Source: Trichomonas vaginalis G3
Taxonomy: Eukaryota; Parabasalia; Trichomonadida; Trichomonadidae
Length of the DNA stretch: 64,000 nucleotides
Assembly (NCBI RefSeq): GCF_026262505.1
Contig: NC_067203.1
Location: forward strand, 5,952,001 to 6,016,000
Direction: 5' to 3'
The notes under the pieces: generated by a model
The model's database searches: none
Told to the model about the DNA's origin: nothing
What the model saw: the letters and a program-made list of their open reading frames with translations, nothing else
Part shown: positions 10,791 to 21,536 of the stretch, in pieces
How positions within the stretch are numbered: position 1 is the first letter of the stretch
Layout: the number at the start of each line of letters is the position of its first letter
Translations under genes and position numbers: made by a program

Positions 10791-12910
10791 TTCGCGTGTA
10801 GCGCCATTTGGCGCTTCCAATACTGATTCTTTTGGGGTAAGCTAGTTTCTCTTCTATGTGTTCTCACCTCAAGAATCTTATACTCGCCATTTATATGCCA
10901 CCCTCCCATTGGGAGCTGGGAGGTAATTTTGAATGATTTACATCACTTTTTGAATAGTTTACGAGCGCCCCGCCCACTGGGCGCGGGCGCAAATGATCGT
11001 AATCCAAAAATTTGCATAAAACTACCTTAAATCACATTTTTAATAGATATTTGATTAGTAAACATATTAACATGTATATTTAATCGTACAACACATGGTT
11101 AATTGTGCTGTAATTCTATCAAAAAATTCAAAAAAAAATTCAAAATTCAAATTTTTTAGGAAAAAATATACTTTTTCTATCGTCTCCTCCCCACCAGTGG
11201 GAGACACCGGTGGTAGGGATGCGTTAAACACGCCATTTGACCGGGCGTACATTTTTTTTGTTCGCCCAAAAATTTCGCCATTTGAGAAATTCAAAAATTA
11301 AAAATAAAATTTTAATCTTGATTTTTTTATTTTCGTGATTTTTTTGAAACTTACATAAGCGATGAAATACCTTTTTTTTAAGTAATCGTTTATTATATAT
11401 AAATATATCTTAATAAATTTAATTCCTTAAGGTAGAGCGTGTTCAAATTTAAAATCTCATACAATATTTTCTTAATGGCGTATTTTTCTGAGGTCGCCCA
11501 AATAAAGGCGAATTCAAAATTGAGAACTCCAAGGCGTATGGCGAGTATTCAAAATGTACGCCACTTACAAAATATTGAATGTGGATTATCAATTTTTTGG
11601 CGTGTTCAATTTCAAATTTTGATATTTATGTTTATTTTATTCAGTATAATGCTAAGAATTAAAATATAAAATTCATAGAATTTTTTCTTTGAAAATATTT
11701 TACATTTTTATTAGACCACTCCTAGACTAGTCATCAGGTTATCCTCAGATCATCCTCAGACTACTCCTTATCAGATTACTCATCATCCTCAGACTACTCC
11801 TTAGACCCCTCCTCATCAGACTACTCCTCAGATCTTCCTCATAAGACTCCTCCTCAGATCTTCCTCCTGAGACTACTCTTCAGACTACTCCTTAGAGTCC
11901 TCCTCATCAGACTAGTCCTGAGACTAGTCCCCAGACTACTCCTGAAACTACTCCTCAGATTATCCTCAAACTACTCCTCGGTCTAATCCTCAGACTCCTC
12001 CTCAGATTATGCTCAGATTATCCTCAAACTCCTCAGATTATCCTCAGCCTACTCCTCAAACTCCTCAGTCTAATCCTCAGACTCCTCCTCAGATTATCCT
12101 CAAACTCCTCAGACTACTCCTCAAACTCCTCCTCAGATTATCCTCAAACTACTCCTCGGTCTAATCCTCAGACTCCTCCTCAGATTATGCTCAGATTATC
12201 CTCAAACTCCTCAGATTATCCTCAGACTACTCCTCAAACTCCTCAGTCTAATCCTCAGACTCCTCCTCAGATTATCCTCAAACTCCTCAGACTACTCCTG
12301 AAACTACTCCTCAGATTATCCTCAAACTACTCCTCGGTCTAATCCTCAGACTCCTCCTCAGATTATGCTCAGATTATCCTCAGACTACTCCTCAAACTCC
12401 TCAGTCTAATCCTCAGACTCCTCCTCAGATTATCCTCAAACTCCTCAGACTACTCCTCAAACTCCTCAGATTATCCTCAAACTCCTCAGATTATCCTCAA
12501 ACTCCTCAGATTATCCTCAAACTCCTCAGACTACTCCTCAAACTCCTCAGACTACTCCTCAAACTCCTCAAACTCCTCAGACTACTCCTCAAACTACTCC
12601 TCGGTCTAATCCTCAGACTCCTCCTCAGATTATCCTCAGATTATCACTTTACATATATATATATCGATAACTAAATAATTACTTATTATACTTTCTTTAT
12701 TTTTTTTTAATTTTAAAATAATATTAATATATCTTTCTACGTTTAATGATGAAAAGAGAAAGAGGAGTAAAAAGAGGAAAGAGAAAAGAAAGAGAGAGAA
12801 AAAAAAAGAGAAAGAAAGAAAAAAAAGGACGGCGATAATTTTGTATTGTTTTGTTATTCGGCCGAATGGCGGGTACGAAGTAGCCGCCATTCGGCCCCAA
12901 AAATGGCGTA
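10791..12910. other. Cluster of GC-rich hairpins flanking a minisatellite, no gene
   Basis: Several perfect or near-perfect GC-rich palindromes stand out from the AT-rich background. They are AGCGCC/GGCGCT at 10800-10815, a CCTCCC/GGGAG stem near 10901-10924, GCGCCC..GCCC/GGGC..GGGCGC at 10965-10990, GTCTCC..CCAC/GTGG.AGAC near 11182-11205, and the 13-bp perfect stem GGCCGAATGGCGG/CCGCCATTCGGCC at 12860-12896. GGCG/CGCC words recur between 11220 and 11610. It resembles decayed mobile-element or structured-RNA sequence, but I cannot assign a family. Confidence 0.5.
11712..12645. repeat. CTCCTCA/TTATCCTCA minisatellite, about 0.93 kb
   Basis: A pyrimidine-rich tandem array of 9-12 bp words sharing TCCTCA (AACTCCTCAG, ATTATCCTCA, ACTACTCCTCA, CGGTCTAATCCTCAG). 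Words combine into 20-21 bp units and into longer blocks repeated at about 130-160 bp. The left end (11712-11950) is degenerate and the centre is homogeneous. I see no coding role. Confidence 0.9.
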
Positions 12911-13003
12911 TTATTCTATTTTTAAACGGTCATGGCGTAAAACCGTCGTATCCCTAACCGGTGGTTCGGGCGGCGCCGCTGGCGCCAAAAAACAGCGCCC
13001 ATC

Positions 13004-13534
13004 GTGCCATGTATAATTCATGTAAATAGAAAATTCATTACTGAAGTAAAAATTAATTATGTTTTGAAAAGTTTATTTACAGTCAAAATATTCATCAATC
13101 CTCGAATGCATGATGATCCTTATCTCGAAACTGTTGAATCTAAAAGATACAGAGATATCAACGATATTATGTTCTCGAATATTAAGGATCAAGAAGCAAT
13201 TGAAGATCGTATTATAAAAAATGAGCACATGATCGACGTAGTAGTAAGTTGTTTAGAAAGCCACCATGGTGGAAAACTTACAGTCGATCAGCTCCGAATA
13301 TATGCAAGGAGTGTTTCCAAGATAATCAATAAAAAAATCGATAGACTAGCTAATAGAAATAGAATGGCTTTACTTTGTTGGTACTCTGAAAATTGGAATG
13401 AAATTTACCCTCATCTTAATGAATTCATTCCTTCAAATCCAGAAAATCAAAATTCTTCGGATCATGAACAAAATTTCGAAACAGATAGAGAAGTAGATCC
13501 ATCTGATCTACATCAATTGCTGAATTACCATTAG
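13004..13534 (+). CDS. Unknown protein, 176 residues
   Basis: No recognised domain. Mostly helical and charged, with the compact stretch ESHHGGKLTVDQLRIYARS, then KIDRLANRNRMALLCWYSEN, and an acidic, Asn/Ser-rich tail. The ATG at 13004 lies directly after a GC-rich segment. The ATG at 13106 (MHDDPYLE) may be the true start, because residues 1-34 look unlike the rest. Third-position composition and the sharp hydrophilic/hydrophobic pattern support coding. Stop is TAG. It may belong to a Trichomonas-specific family, but I cannot name it. Confidence 0.6.
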   Translation: MPCIIHVNRKFITEVKINYVLKSLFTVKIFINPRMHDDPYLETVESKRYRDINDIMFSNIKDQEAIEDRIIKNEHMIDVVVSCLESHHGGKLTVDQLRIYARSVSKIINKKIDRLANRNRMALLCWYSENWNEIYPHLNEFIPSNPENQNSSDHEQNFETDREVDPSDLHQLLNYH

Positions 13535-14189
13535 AATTTGTCGCTTTATTTTTCGAATTGATTCTTAAATTCCTAGTTGTTTGTAAAAATAAAACTCTTT
13601 CTAATACAGCATCAAAGGATTTTATTTTTGCCCGACAAATTAATAGTTTCTTGGCATAAACCGATTTATATTTATTCTGTCGTTAATTAGCCAAATGGAG
13701 CATAGTTCCAGTTTCTAATTGCTAAATTATACATAGTATTGTTACGAGTCTTTACAACACAATTATTTTCATAATTCAATACATTTACTCTTGTAATTTA
13801 TACTTTAGATACAAGATTTATAATATATTTTGCACCAGAAAATTCATACTCCTTCGAAAAGTATATTTTCTACTTTAAATATTGAGTGATATAATAACCC
13901 ACTTAATATTGGGCCATTATCTCAAATTTATGAGATAATATTGATATTAAAATAATGATTCTATTTTTAACGAAAATTTCATTTTAATTTTAGAATGTTT
14001 TATACAATATATGATCGAGCAAAAGTATATGACACTATTCTTTTACCAAAGCTCTATTGGAAAGTTTTGGTGTAAGTAATATAATTTGATTTTAGAAAAA
14101 TTATGAAATACAAAGATATCATGACAAATAAGTAAAGAAGATATTTAGAATTTTTAATAAGAAACAGAGTATTTTTTTTATTATTAAAT
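13535..14189. other. Intergenic, nothing recognised
   Basis: About 650 bp of AT-rich sequence between convergent genes; no long ORF or structured repeat. Confidence 0.5.
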
Positions 14190-15743
14190 TTATCTACGCC
14201 TGTTGGCTCTTCCGTTCTGATGCTGAGCTTGTCTCTGAGCCTGCGCTTGTCCAGCCATCATTCTGAATATATCTTCGAAGCCGCCGCCACCTCCTCCTTG
14301 GAAGAATCCTCCCTGAGGACCTCCTTGGAAGAATCCGCCTTGTGGACCGCCTTGGTAGAAACCTCCCTGTGGGCCGCCTTGGCCGTAGTACTGTTGGCCG
14401 TCTGCATCTGGTGGAGGCTGATTTGGATTTTCTGGATCAACGCCGTTATCGTACAATCTTCTCTTCTGAGGATCACCTAGAACATCCATGGCCTTATTGA
14501 TCAGCTTCATTCGCTTCTCAGCGTTCTTCTTTTCAGTCTTATCTTGGAATCTGTCTGGATGCCACTTAAAGATGGCCTTTCTGTATGCAGACTTAAGTTC
14601 GGACTCTGTGCAGCCTTTCTTGACACCAAGGAGTTCGTAATAATCTTGATGCTTCTCTTTCTCACGAAGTTCTGATGCTTTCTTGAGGCCAGCCTTAGCA
14701 CGTCTGTTTTCTGGATCAAGGCGTGTAACAAGAGAGAAATCGCTGATGGCGCCATCGTAATCTTCGAGTTCAATGAGAATTTCACCACGATCGCAGTGAA
14801 CTTCTGTATTATTTGGGTATGATTTGATGATATTGTTGAGGATATCGAGAGCTTCTGTTTGCTTGCCTTTCTTGATGAGAATCTTAACATTAAGAATATC
14901 AATAGAAAGAGAAACATGGGAGCTTGGTTTGGCGTATTGCTTTGTAATCTCAATGCATTGGTTCATCAGTTCTGTGGCTTCTTCGAACTTTGACTGACGA
15001 ATAAGACTTGATGCTTTAGATCTGGCTGAGGAAAGCTTCTTTGTAGCTTTAAGTAATCTCATGCAGTTGTTATTGGTGCTTGAACATTTCTTAAAGCGAG
15101 TTTCGGCCAAACCAAGGTCATTCTTCTCAAAGGCGTCACGGCCAATCAAAAGAATGTAACCTGGGTTCTTTGCATCAACTTTGAAGATCTGGCGAGCGAG
15201 GTTATCAAATTCTTCACTGTTTCCAATCTGTAAAGCGTTTTCTGCAGCTTTAACAAGATGAACAATGGAAAGAGGAGCAAATTTAAGGGCTTTTTGGTAA
15301 TGTTCAAGGGCTTCCTTTGGAACTTTGTTCTTCTCAGAAACTTTGGCAGCGTCAATTTGGAATTTGCAAGTTTTTACTGCTTTTAAGAGGGTGTTGTTCT
15401 TACTCTTCGTAGCATCATTGAGCGCATCGTCGAGGTTGCCAAGAATTAAGTTGCACTGGCCACGAATTGAGTAAGCATTTTGTTGATCTTTCGGTTGTGC
15501 TTGAACATAGTTAATAATTTTCGATAAATCTAATATTGCATCATCATACTGACCTAAGATAAACTTGCATTCACCACGTAACTTGTAAAGAAGAGGATCA
15601 GCGTCAATAATGCCTTGATCTTCAATATAATCTGTTGCCACTTGAATGGCTTTGTTATGCTGTCCAGAGCTCATGAATTTTGATATCTTTTCTATGTAAT
15701 CTACACTCTGACCGAGGTAGCAAAGAAGAGCGAAAACAAACAT
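14190..15743 (-). CDS. DnaJC3/P58IPK-like co-chaperone (signal peptide, TPRs, J domain)
   Basis: 517 residues. The N-terminus (MFVFALLCYLGQS) is a short signal peptide. Residues about 16-355 form TPR units (GQYDDAILDLSK, GNLDDALNDA, KKGKQTEALD, EDYDGAISDFS). A J domain spans about 367-430 (DYYELLGVKKG) with the HPD motif at 395-397. The tail is Gly/Gln/Phe-rich with repeats of the form GGPQGGFFQ and ends in RANRRR. Known family role: ER-lumenal TPR/J protein that delivers unfolded clients to BiP. No C-terminal KDEL-type signal is visible, so ER retention would depend on another mechanism. DNAJC7 is the alternative, but the signal peptide argues against it. The stop is TAAA. Confidence 0.85.
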   Translation of the reverse strand: MFVFALLCYLGQSVDYIEKISKFMSSGQHNKAIQVATDYIEDQGIIDADPLLYKLRGECKFILGQYDDAILDLSKIINYVQAQPKDQQNAYSIRGQCNLILGNLDDALNDATKSKNNTLLKAVKTCKFQIDAAKVSEKNKVPKEALEHYQKALKFAPLSIVHLVKAAENALQIGNSEEFDNLARQIFKVDAKNPGYILLIGRDAFEKNDLGLAETRFKKCSSTNNNCMRLLKATKKLSSARSKASSLIRQSKFEEATELMNQCIEITKQYAKPSSHVSLSIDILNVKILIKKGKQTEALDILNNIIKSYPNNTEVHCDRGEILIELEDYDGAISDFSLVTRLDPENRRAKAGLKKASELREKEKHQDYYELLGVKKGCTESELKSAYRKAIFKWHPDRFQDKTEKKNAEKRMKLINKAMDVLGDPQKRRLYDNGVDPENPNQPPPDADGQQYYGQGGPQGGFYQGGPQGGFFQGGPQGGFFQGGGGGGFEDIFRMMAGQAQAQRQAQHQNGRANRRR

Positions 15744-16230
15744 AAAAATTGATCGTTACCCGGCCAAGTAAAATTTCAATTTTTTGAATTTTTATTTGGT
15801 TGGATATTCGAATATCGAAATTTTGGAATGGTCTCATCGGTGAATGAGACCAAACATGATGAAATAATAATCCTAATGGAATATACTACATGCATGACCT
15901 ATTTTTAGGATTTATAATAAAGAATTTTTTATTGAAATTTCGAAAATCTGAAACCTGATTAATGAAATCATCTCATTTGTATTTATAAATATCATGCAAT
16001 TTATTGAGCTTCAAAATATTTATGGAATAAAGATATTTATTTTCATTCTATAATTTTTCTTCGTATTTCAACTCAATATCGCAAAAGATTTTTAAAAATT
16101 GAAATAGATCTTGAATTATCTGATTTATCTTTCTTATTTCTAAAAAATAACAAGAATTTGAAGTAAATTATGTGTATTTTTATATTTTTAGAGAAGATTT
16201 ACATTTAGTTTTTCTTTGCAGTACTATGTA
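15744..16230. other. Intergenic, nothing recognised
   Basis: AT-rich gap between two minus-strand genes. It contains a small palindrome around 15825-15851 (GGTCTCATCGGTGAATGAGACC: stem GGTCTCAT, loop CGGTGA). No gene seen. Confidence 0.45.
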
Positions 16231-17553
16231 CTATTGATTTTCATTGATTAAATCATTAATTAGTAAAATAAAATTATCTTCTGTTTCATCAGGGATTTCC
16301 ATATCTAAAAAATCATCTAAATTAATATTTCCTCTAATTTCAGGGTGTTCCTTCAATACCAAGTAGATAAACTCATGGATATTTTTCAATGTTTCGGAAT
16401 ATTGCGCATTTACGCAGAAATCTATGACTGTTTGTACATCCAAATGACATAAAATCATATTCTGAATATCATAATGCGATAATATATACACTTTTGAAAC
16501 AAAGTTGAAAATTGTTTCTTTTGCTTCATAACTAGAACTATCTATTTGCGAAATTAAGTATTGTATGATATTTTCAGATATAATAGCGTCAATAATATTT
16601 TCTAAAATAAAGTCATGCTGTAATAAAAAATTACAAACAGAAATTGTTAGGTCAATATCATCATCTAGCAATCCTGAAATGATAGATTCTCTTTTTATAA
16701 AGTTGGAGAGTATAATTGCATTATCTTTGTTTAGTTGTGATAATGAATTTGAAATCATATCAAATGAAAGAGTTTTTATATGAATATTCGAAGAATCCAA
16801 ACCTTTTATTATTAGGCGAATGATCCTTGATACTTGAATAGATTGAAACACAAATGGAAATTTGATTAAGATTTTATGGAGAAGTTCATAATATTTGGAG
16901 CTTTGATCAGTATGATTAGTTTCCAAGAGTGAAACAAGAAACATTAAAATTGAAAATATTCCAGTTTCTTCGACTATTTCAGATTCGACGGCTAAAGTTA
17001 ATAAAGAAAGAGATGTATCAATATACTGCTTATTAATTGTTTCTGCAATGTGCAAAATCCATGATATAAATTCCATGCTGTTACTATTAATCTTGAATAA
17101 ATTTTCAATAACATGTAAAAAAGATCCTGATATACAATTTCCAAGCAATAAATAGTCTGAAAGCAAAGCAATGATTTCATTTTCGTTAAATATCATGCAA
17201 ATTTCTTTAGTTTGGGTGATCAATTCGAGAAATGAAAATAATGTTTTAAAAATCTGAACTTTATTACATGAATTGTCTTGAACAAGAGCTTTTAGAAGAG
17301 CAACAATAACTTCTGAATTATGATTTAAGCAAAATAGTTCTGAAAATTCTTTTGGATTTATAAAAAATAATATTTTCAAGCTATCAATCACTTCTGGAAT
17401 TTTTATAAGGTTGCTTTCATTGATTATTAGAGATAAGGCATCGAATATTGATGCGAAGATTTGATTATCAATTCTTCCTTGTTGATTTGAGTCATCTACA
17501 TCTAATTCCGATTTATTTATCTCATTGTTAACGTTTTCTTTATACTCGTCCAT
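16231..17553 (-). CDS. Armadillo/HEAT-like helical protein, paralogue A
   Basis: 440 residues from the ATG at 17553; the codon before it is TTG. After an acidic N-terminus (about 35 residues), the protein is a run of amphipathic helices rich in Leu, Ile and Ser without TM segments, as in an armadillo-type solenoid. Phrases such as DALSLIIN and LLKALVQDN recur in kind. It resembles the proteins at 27879-29270 and 50367-51785 in length, composition and layout, so the three look like one lineage-specific family. Function unknown. Stop is TAG. Confidence 0.65.
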   Translation of the reverse strand: MDEYKENVNNEINKSELDVDDSNQQGRIDNQIFASIFDALSLIINESNLIKIPEVIDSLKILFFINPKEFSELFCLNHNSEVIVALLKALVQDNSCNKVQIFKTLFSFLELITQTKEICMIFNENEIIALLSDYLLLGNCISGSFLHVIENLFKINSNSMEFISWILHIAETINKQYIDTSLSLLTLAVESEIVEETGIFSILMFLVSLLETNHTDQSSKYYELLHKILIKFPFVFQSIQVSRIIRLIIKGLDSSNIHIKTLSFDMISNSLSQLNKDNAIILSNFIKRESIISGLLDDDIDLTISVCNFLLQHDFILENIIDAIISENIIQYLISQIDSSSYEAKETIFNFVSKVYILSHYDIQNMILCHLDVQTVIDFCVNAQYSETLKNIHEFIYLVLKEHPEIRGNINLDDFLDMEIPDETEDNFILLINDLINENQ

Positions 17554-17798
17554 CAATTCTTATTTGGATTTTTATCTTTCTGATTACAATGATTCCCTTC
17601 AATTAAAAATGAGGAAATCTATATGATGGGATTGGCCAAATATGGCAATAACAAATTTATAGGTAGTATGTATCTAATGGTTTATGTTTTACCCTATATT
17701 CTACTACAATATTCTGTGAGTTCTTGCATTATTCAGAAAAAAAAATATTAAGGGTTCAAACATGAATTTGTACATAAAAATATTATTTTAGATTTTAT

Positions 17799-18227
17799 TT
17801 ATTCAAGCATAGCATCAACAAATTTAGAATAATCGACTTCGTTATTATTGATTTCAACTTTCTCGAGAAGCTGATCAATTTGTTCGTCGGTAAATGGATT
17901 CTTAATTTTATGTAATATTTCACGTATTTTATCAACAGGTAATGTTCCGTTGCCATCTTTATCGAAAATTGAAAATGATTCAATAAGTTCATGCTTAACA
18001 TCTGTATAACGACTGTGATGGTATACAATATACATAAATGCCTTGATATCAATTGTGCTGTTTTCTTCAAGCATATCTTCTATTTCTTCGGGATTTGGAT
18101 TTAATCCAATAGCGCGTAATGCTTTTTCAAGATTCTCAGGAGCTAGTGTTTTTCCATCCTCACTGAAGCCTTCAAATGACTTTTTGGCTTCAAGAATAAT
18201 ATGCTCATCAATTTCTTCTCCAAACAT
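17799..18227 (-). CDS. Calmodulin/light-chain-like EF-hand protein A
   Basis: 142 residues from the ATG at 18227 (MFGEEIDEH); the longer frame to 18260 begins only with TTG. Two EF-hand pairs are visible. The clearest loop is FDKDGNGTLPVDK in the second half, which has Asp at positions 1 and 3, Asn at 5 and Gly at 6, but Lys rather than Glu at position 12; the other loops are degenerate. It aligns with the protein at 30985-31422 (shared EE(I/V)EDM, FMY(I/L)V, PFT(D/N)EQID). Weak calcium binding and a structural light-chain-like role are inference. The stop is TAAA. Confidence 0.75.
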   Translation of the reverse strand: MFGEEIDEHIILEAKKSFEGFSEDGKTLAPENLEKALRAIGLNPNPEEIEDMLEENSTIDIKAFMYIVYHHSRYTDVKHELIESFSIFDKDGNGTLPVDKIREILHKIKNPFTDEQIDQLLEKVEINNNEVDYSKFVDAMLE

Positions 18228-18263
18228 TTTTGAATAACTTTTGTAAACGTCTGTTGTCAATTA

Positions 18264-18293
18264 ATTCTATCGGTGCTTCGCGCCGATAGAAAT
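18264..18293 (-). other. 30-nt hairpin upstream of the EF-hand gene
   Basis: ATTCTATCGG pairs with CCGATAGAAT-like sequence; with the inner GGTGC/GCGCC pairing the stem is about 14 bp with a TTC loop. It lies about 37-66 nt upstream of the ATG on the gene's strand. Could be a structured element or chance; no family known to me. Confidence 0.4.
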
Positions 18294-18484
18294 AAGACTC
18301 TATATCTATTAATATTGGATTTCTATTCCAAAATAAATCAGATTCTTAATTTTCTATTTTTATTCAGAAATTTTAGTAATTCAATGTGAAGCATCTTTGA
18401 AAATCAATCATAAACAACAGAATTGGGTGTAACTTCATATGTGTATATGTGAGCTCTTAAGTAAACTTATATTATTACCATTCG

Positions 18485-18518
18485 CTATTTGGTTGTTGCA
18501 AAGCGCCAGCCAAATAAC
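18485..18518. other. Hairpin TATTTGG..TG/CA.CCAAATA
   Basis: TATTTGG pairs with CCAAATA around an approximately 18-nt GC-rich centre containing GCGCCAG. It is isolated in AT-rich DNA between the EF-hand gene and the ankyrin pseudogene; the rest of 18294-18667 shows no gene. Confidence 0.35.
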
Positions 18519-20468
18519 TAAAAATGCACTTTTATATGTCACCACCTTCAAATGTAAGTGTGTTAATATGTTGGATTTATATTAAATTATTGTGGAATGT
18601 TTATTCTTAATTAATGAGGAGATTATTATATCTATTGTCAATATAGAATCTCGCGATAGAAAAAGAATTATTTGATATTTGTGGCGCCATGTTCAACTAA
18701 GAGATTAGCAATTTTGACACATCTAAGGGACTTTGCATAGCTAAGAGGGCATTCATGAATAATGAGAGAATGCAATAAAACAACGATGAGTATAAAAAGA
18801 AAGGGAATTTTGTAAAAAAACAATAAATATGAAAAGAAAGAGAAACATATAATACAATGATAAATGTGAGAAGAAAGAAAATTTTATAAAGCAATGATAA
18901 ATATTAAAAGAAAGAGAATTCCATAAACCAATGATAAATATTAAAAGAAAGAAAGTGTCATAAAACAATGATAAATATGTAAAGAACGAGAATGTAATAA
19001 AACAATGATAAAAATGGAAAGAAAGAGAATTCTATAAAACAATGATAAATAGAAAAAGAAAGAGAATTCTATAAAACAATGATAAATATGAAAAGGAAGA
19101 AAATAAGTTTCATGTTAACATCAGCACCATGTTCAACTAAGAATGTGACAATTTTCAGTGATTTCGCATTGATGGCAATAAAAAGAGGGCAATCATTAAT
19201 AGTGAGAGTATTTCATGATACAATGATAAATATGAAAAGAAAGCGAATGTTATACAATAATGATAAATATGAAACGAATGTAAATTCTGTAAAGCAGTGA
19301 TAAATATGAAAAGAAAGATAATTTTATAAAGCAATGATAAACATTAAAAAAATGAAAATTTTGAAAAGCAAAGATAAATATGAAAAGCAAGAGAACACAG
19401 TAAGCCAAAGATAAATATCAAAATAAAGAGAATGTCGTAAAACAATGATAAACATGAAAAGAAAGAGAATTGTATAAAACAATGACGAATATTAAAATAA
19501 AGTGAATGCGATAAAACAATGATGAATATAAGAAGAAAAATAATTGAATAAAACAATGATAAATATGAAAAGAAAGAGAATTGATTAAAACAATGATAAA
19601 TATGAGGAGAAAGAGAATGAGTTTTTTGTTAACATCAGCATCATGTTCAACTAGGAATTGGACAATTTCGAATGATTTCGCTTTGATTGCAATACTAAGA
19701 GGGGATTCATCAAATTAGAGAGAATTTTATAATACAATGATAAATATGAAAAGTAAAAGAATTTCATCAAACAATGATAAATATGAAAAGAAGGAAAACG
19801 TAATAAAACAGTAATAAATATAAAAAGTAAAAGGATTTCATAAAACAATGATAAATATGAAAAGAAAGAGAATGTAATGAAACAATGATAAATATGAAAA
19901 GAAATAGAAACCTATAAAACAGTGATAAATATGATAAGTAAAAGAATTTCATAAAAGAATGACAAATATGATAAGTAAAAGAATGTTATAAAATAATGAC
20001 AAATATGAAAAGAAATAGAATCCTATAAAACAGTGATAAATATGGAAAGATAAAGAATTGAATAAAACAATGATGATTATGAAAAGAAAGAGAATTCCAT
20101 AAATTAATGATGGACATGAAAAGAAATAGAACGTCATAAAACAATGACAAACATGAAAAGAAAGAGAATGTAATAAAACAATGATGAATATGAAATGAAA
20201 GAGAATTATTGAAAACAATGTTAAACATGAAATGAAAGAGAATTATTGAAAACAATGTTAAACATGAAAAGAAAGAGAATGCGGTAAAACAATGATGAAT
20301 ATGAAAAGATAGAGAATTAATTCAATCAATGATAAATATGAATAGTAAGAGAATGTAATAAAACAATGATAAATATGAAATGAAAGAGAATACGGTAAAA
20401 CAATAATGAATATTAAAAGAAATACAATATCATAAATCAATGATAAATATTAAAAGAAAGAGAATTGA

Positions 20469-20474
20469 ATACAA
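20469..20474. repeat. Target-site duplication ATACAA, left
   Basis: Matches 21531-21536 on the other side of the element; the joined flanks form a regular 37-bp minisatellite unit. Confidence 0.6.
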
Positions 20475-21530
20475 TAAGGGTTTCGTTTTGCGAAAAAAAC
20501 GTACAACACACAATTTCGCTAAAAAAACATTTAGCTAGCAATTTCGACCTTTGACTCCACTCAAGACGTTACTTTTTTAATTTTGCGGTATCATATTTTT
20601 GGAAAATCTTTATGAATATTATATAAAAAGTCTCTTTAATATCTATATTTCATATTTTTATCGATTTTTAAAGTTTTTGCGAAAAGTATTCAATTATTTT
20701 TGCTATTTGGTCGGGTAAATGTCAGATTTGCGACATTTTCTGATATGATATTCAGATTCTACGTTGATAATAATGCTTATAGAACCCTCTTGCTATTGTG
20801 TCAAAATTGCGAAACCGATAGCAAAAATATCTCGCAATATCAAAATTGAGATATTGAGTGAATTATGCATTATAGAGATTAAAAATCTGATTTGTGAAAA
20901 CATCTCATCAGTTTCTAGCTAATTCAAAAATCTTTACTATCTTATTCGATTAAAATGAAAAGGGAATAGTTTCATTATGCTTTAAATGACAGCCTTATAA
21001 TATAATCATAGTTTTCGCTCAATATGCAGCATTTTTTTTTCGAAATCTATGGTCAATATCCTAAATACTGATTGCTTTGCATTCATATCTCTTACATTTT
21101 CTATACCCACATCACTATTCATTGCTATTCCTATCTTTTTCATTTTTGTTTGTTTCTCATAATTTCTCAAAAAACATGATAACTTGATATTTGTAAATAT
21201 CATACTTTATAACGTAAATAAGAACTTGACCTATTAAGAAAAGCAGTAATGAAAAGAAAATCTGAAATTCATAAAAATTACAAGTTTCTGATGACAATTA
21301 GCTTAATTAAACCAGGTACAAGATTATATAATTGTATTTTCTATCCAATTATCCATATAATATCTTATCCAGAAAAAAAAACTTGATCAATACCAAATGA
21401 TTTTTTAACTAGTAAATAAAGTATTTTCTTTACACACACATTGTATATCATAGTTTTTTTTTGGTTTCGCAAAACATCCAAAAACAAATATGCTATAAAA
21501 GTGACAATTTTAGCAAAACGAAACCCTTAC
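20475..21530. mobile_element. Unclassified 1.06-kb element with terminal inverted repeats, inserted in the minisatellite
   Basis: The ends are inverted repeats: TAAGGGTTTCGTTTTGC at 20475 and its complement ending at 21529, about 17 bp perfect and then A-rich. ATACAA is present on both sides (20469-20474 and 21531-21536). Deleting the element plus one ATACAA restores a 37-bp unit in register, whereas a 2-bp TA duplication would not, so a 6-bp target duplication is likely. The interior has no transposase; the longest frame (21006-21203, minus) is not recognisable. Consistent with a non-autonomous DNA transposon. Confidence 0.75.
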
Positions 21531-21536
21531 ATACAA
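21531..21536. repeat. Target-site duplication ATACAA, right
   Basis: Partner of 20469-20474. The extra C at 21530 may belong to the element or to a 7-bp imperfect duplication. Confidence 0.6.

Noticed and set aside
10791..13000. Terminal region of a Maverick/Polinton element
   Set aside because: No polymerase, integrase, ATPase or capsid-type gene lies nearby and I cannot match the ends.
21006..21203. 65-codon frame inside the 1.06-kb element as a transposase
   Set aside because: No catalytic motif or helix-turn-helix, and far too short.
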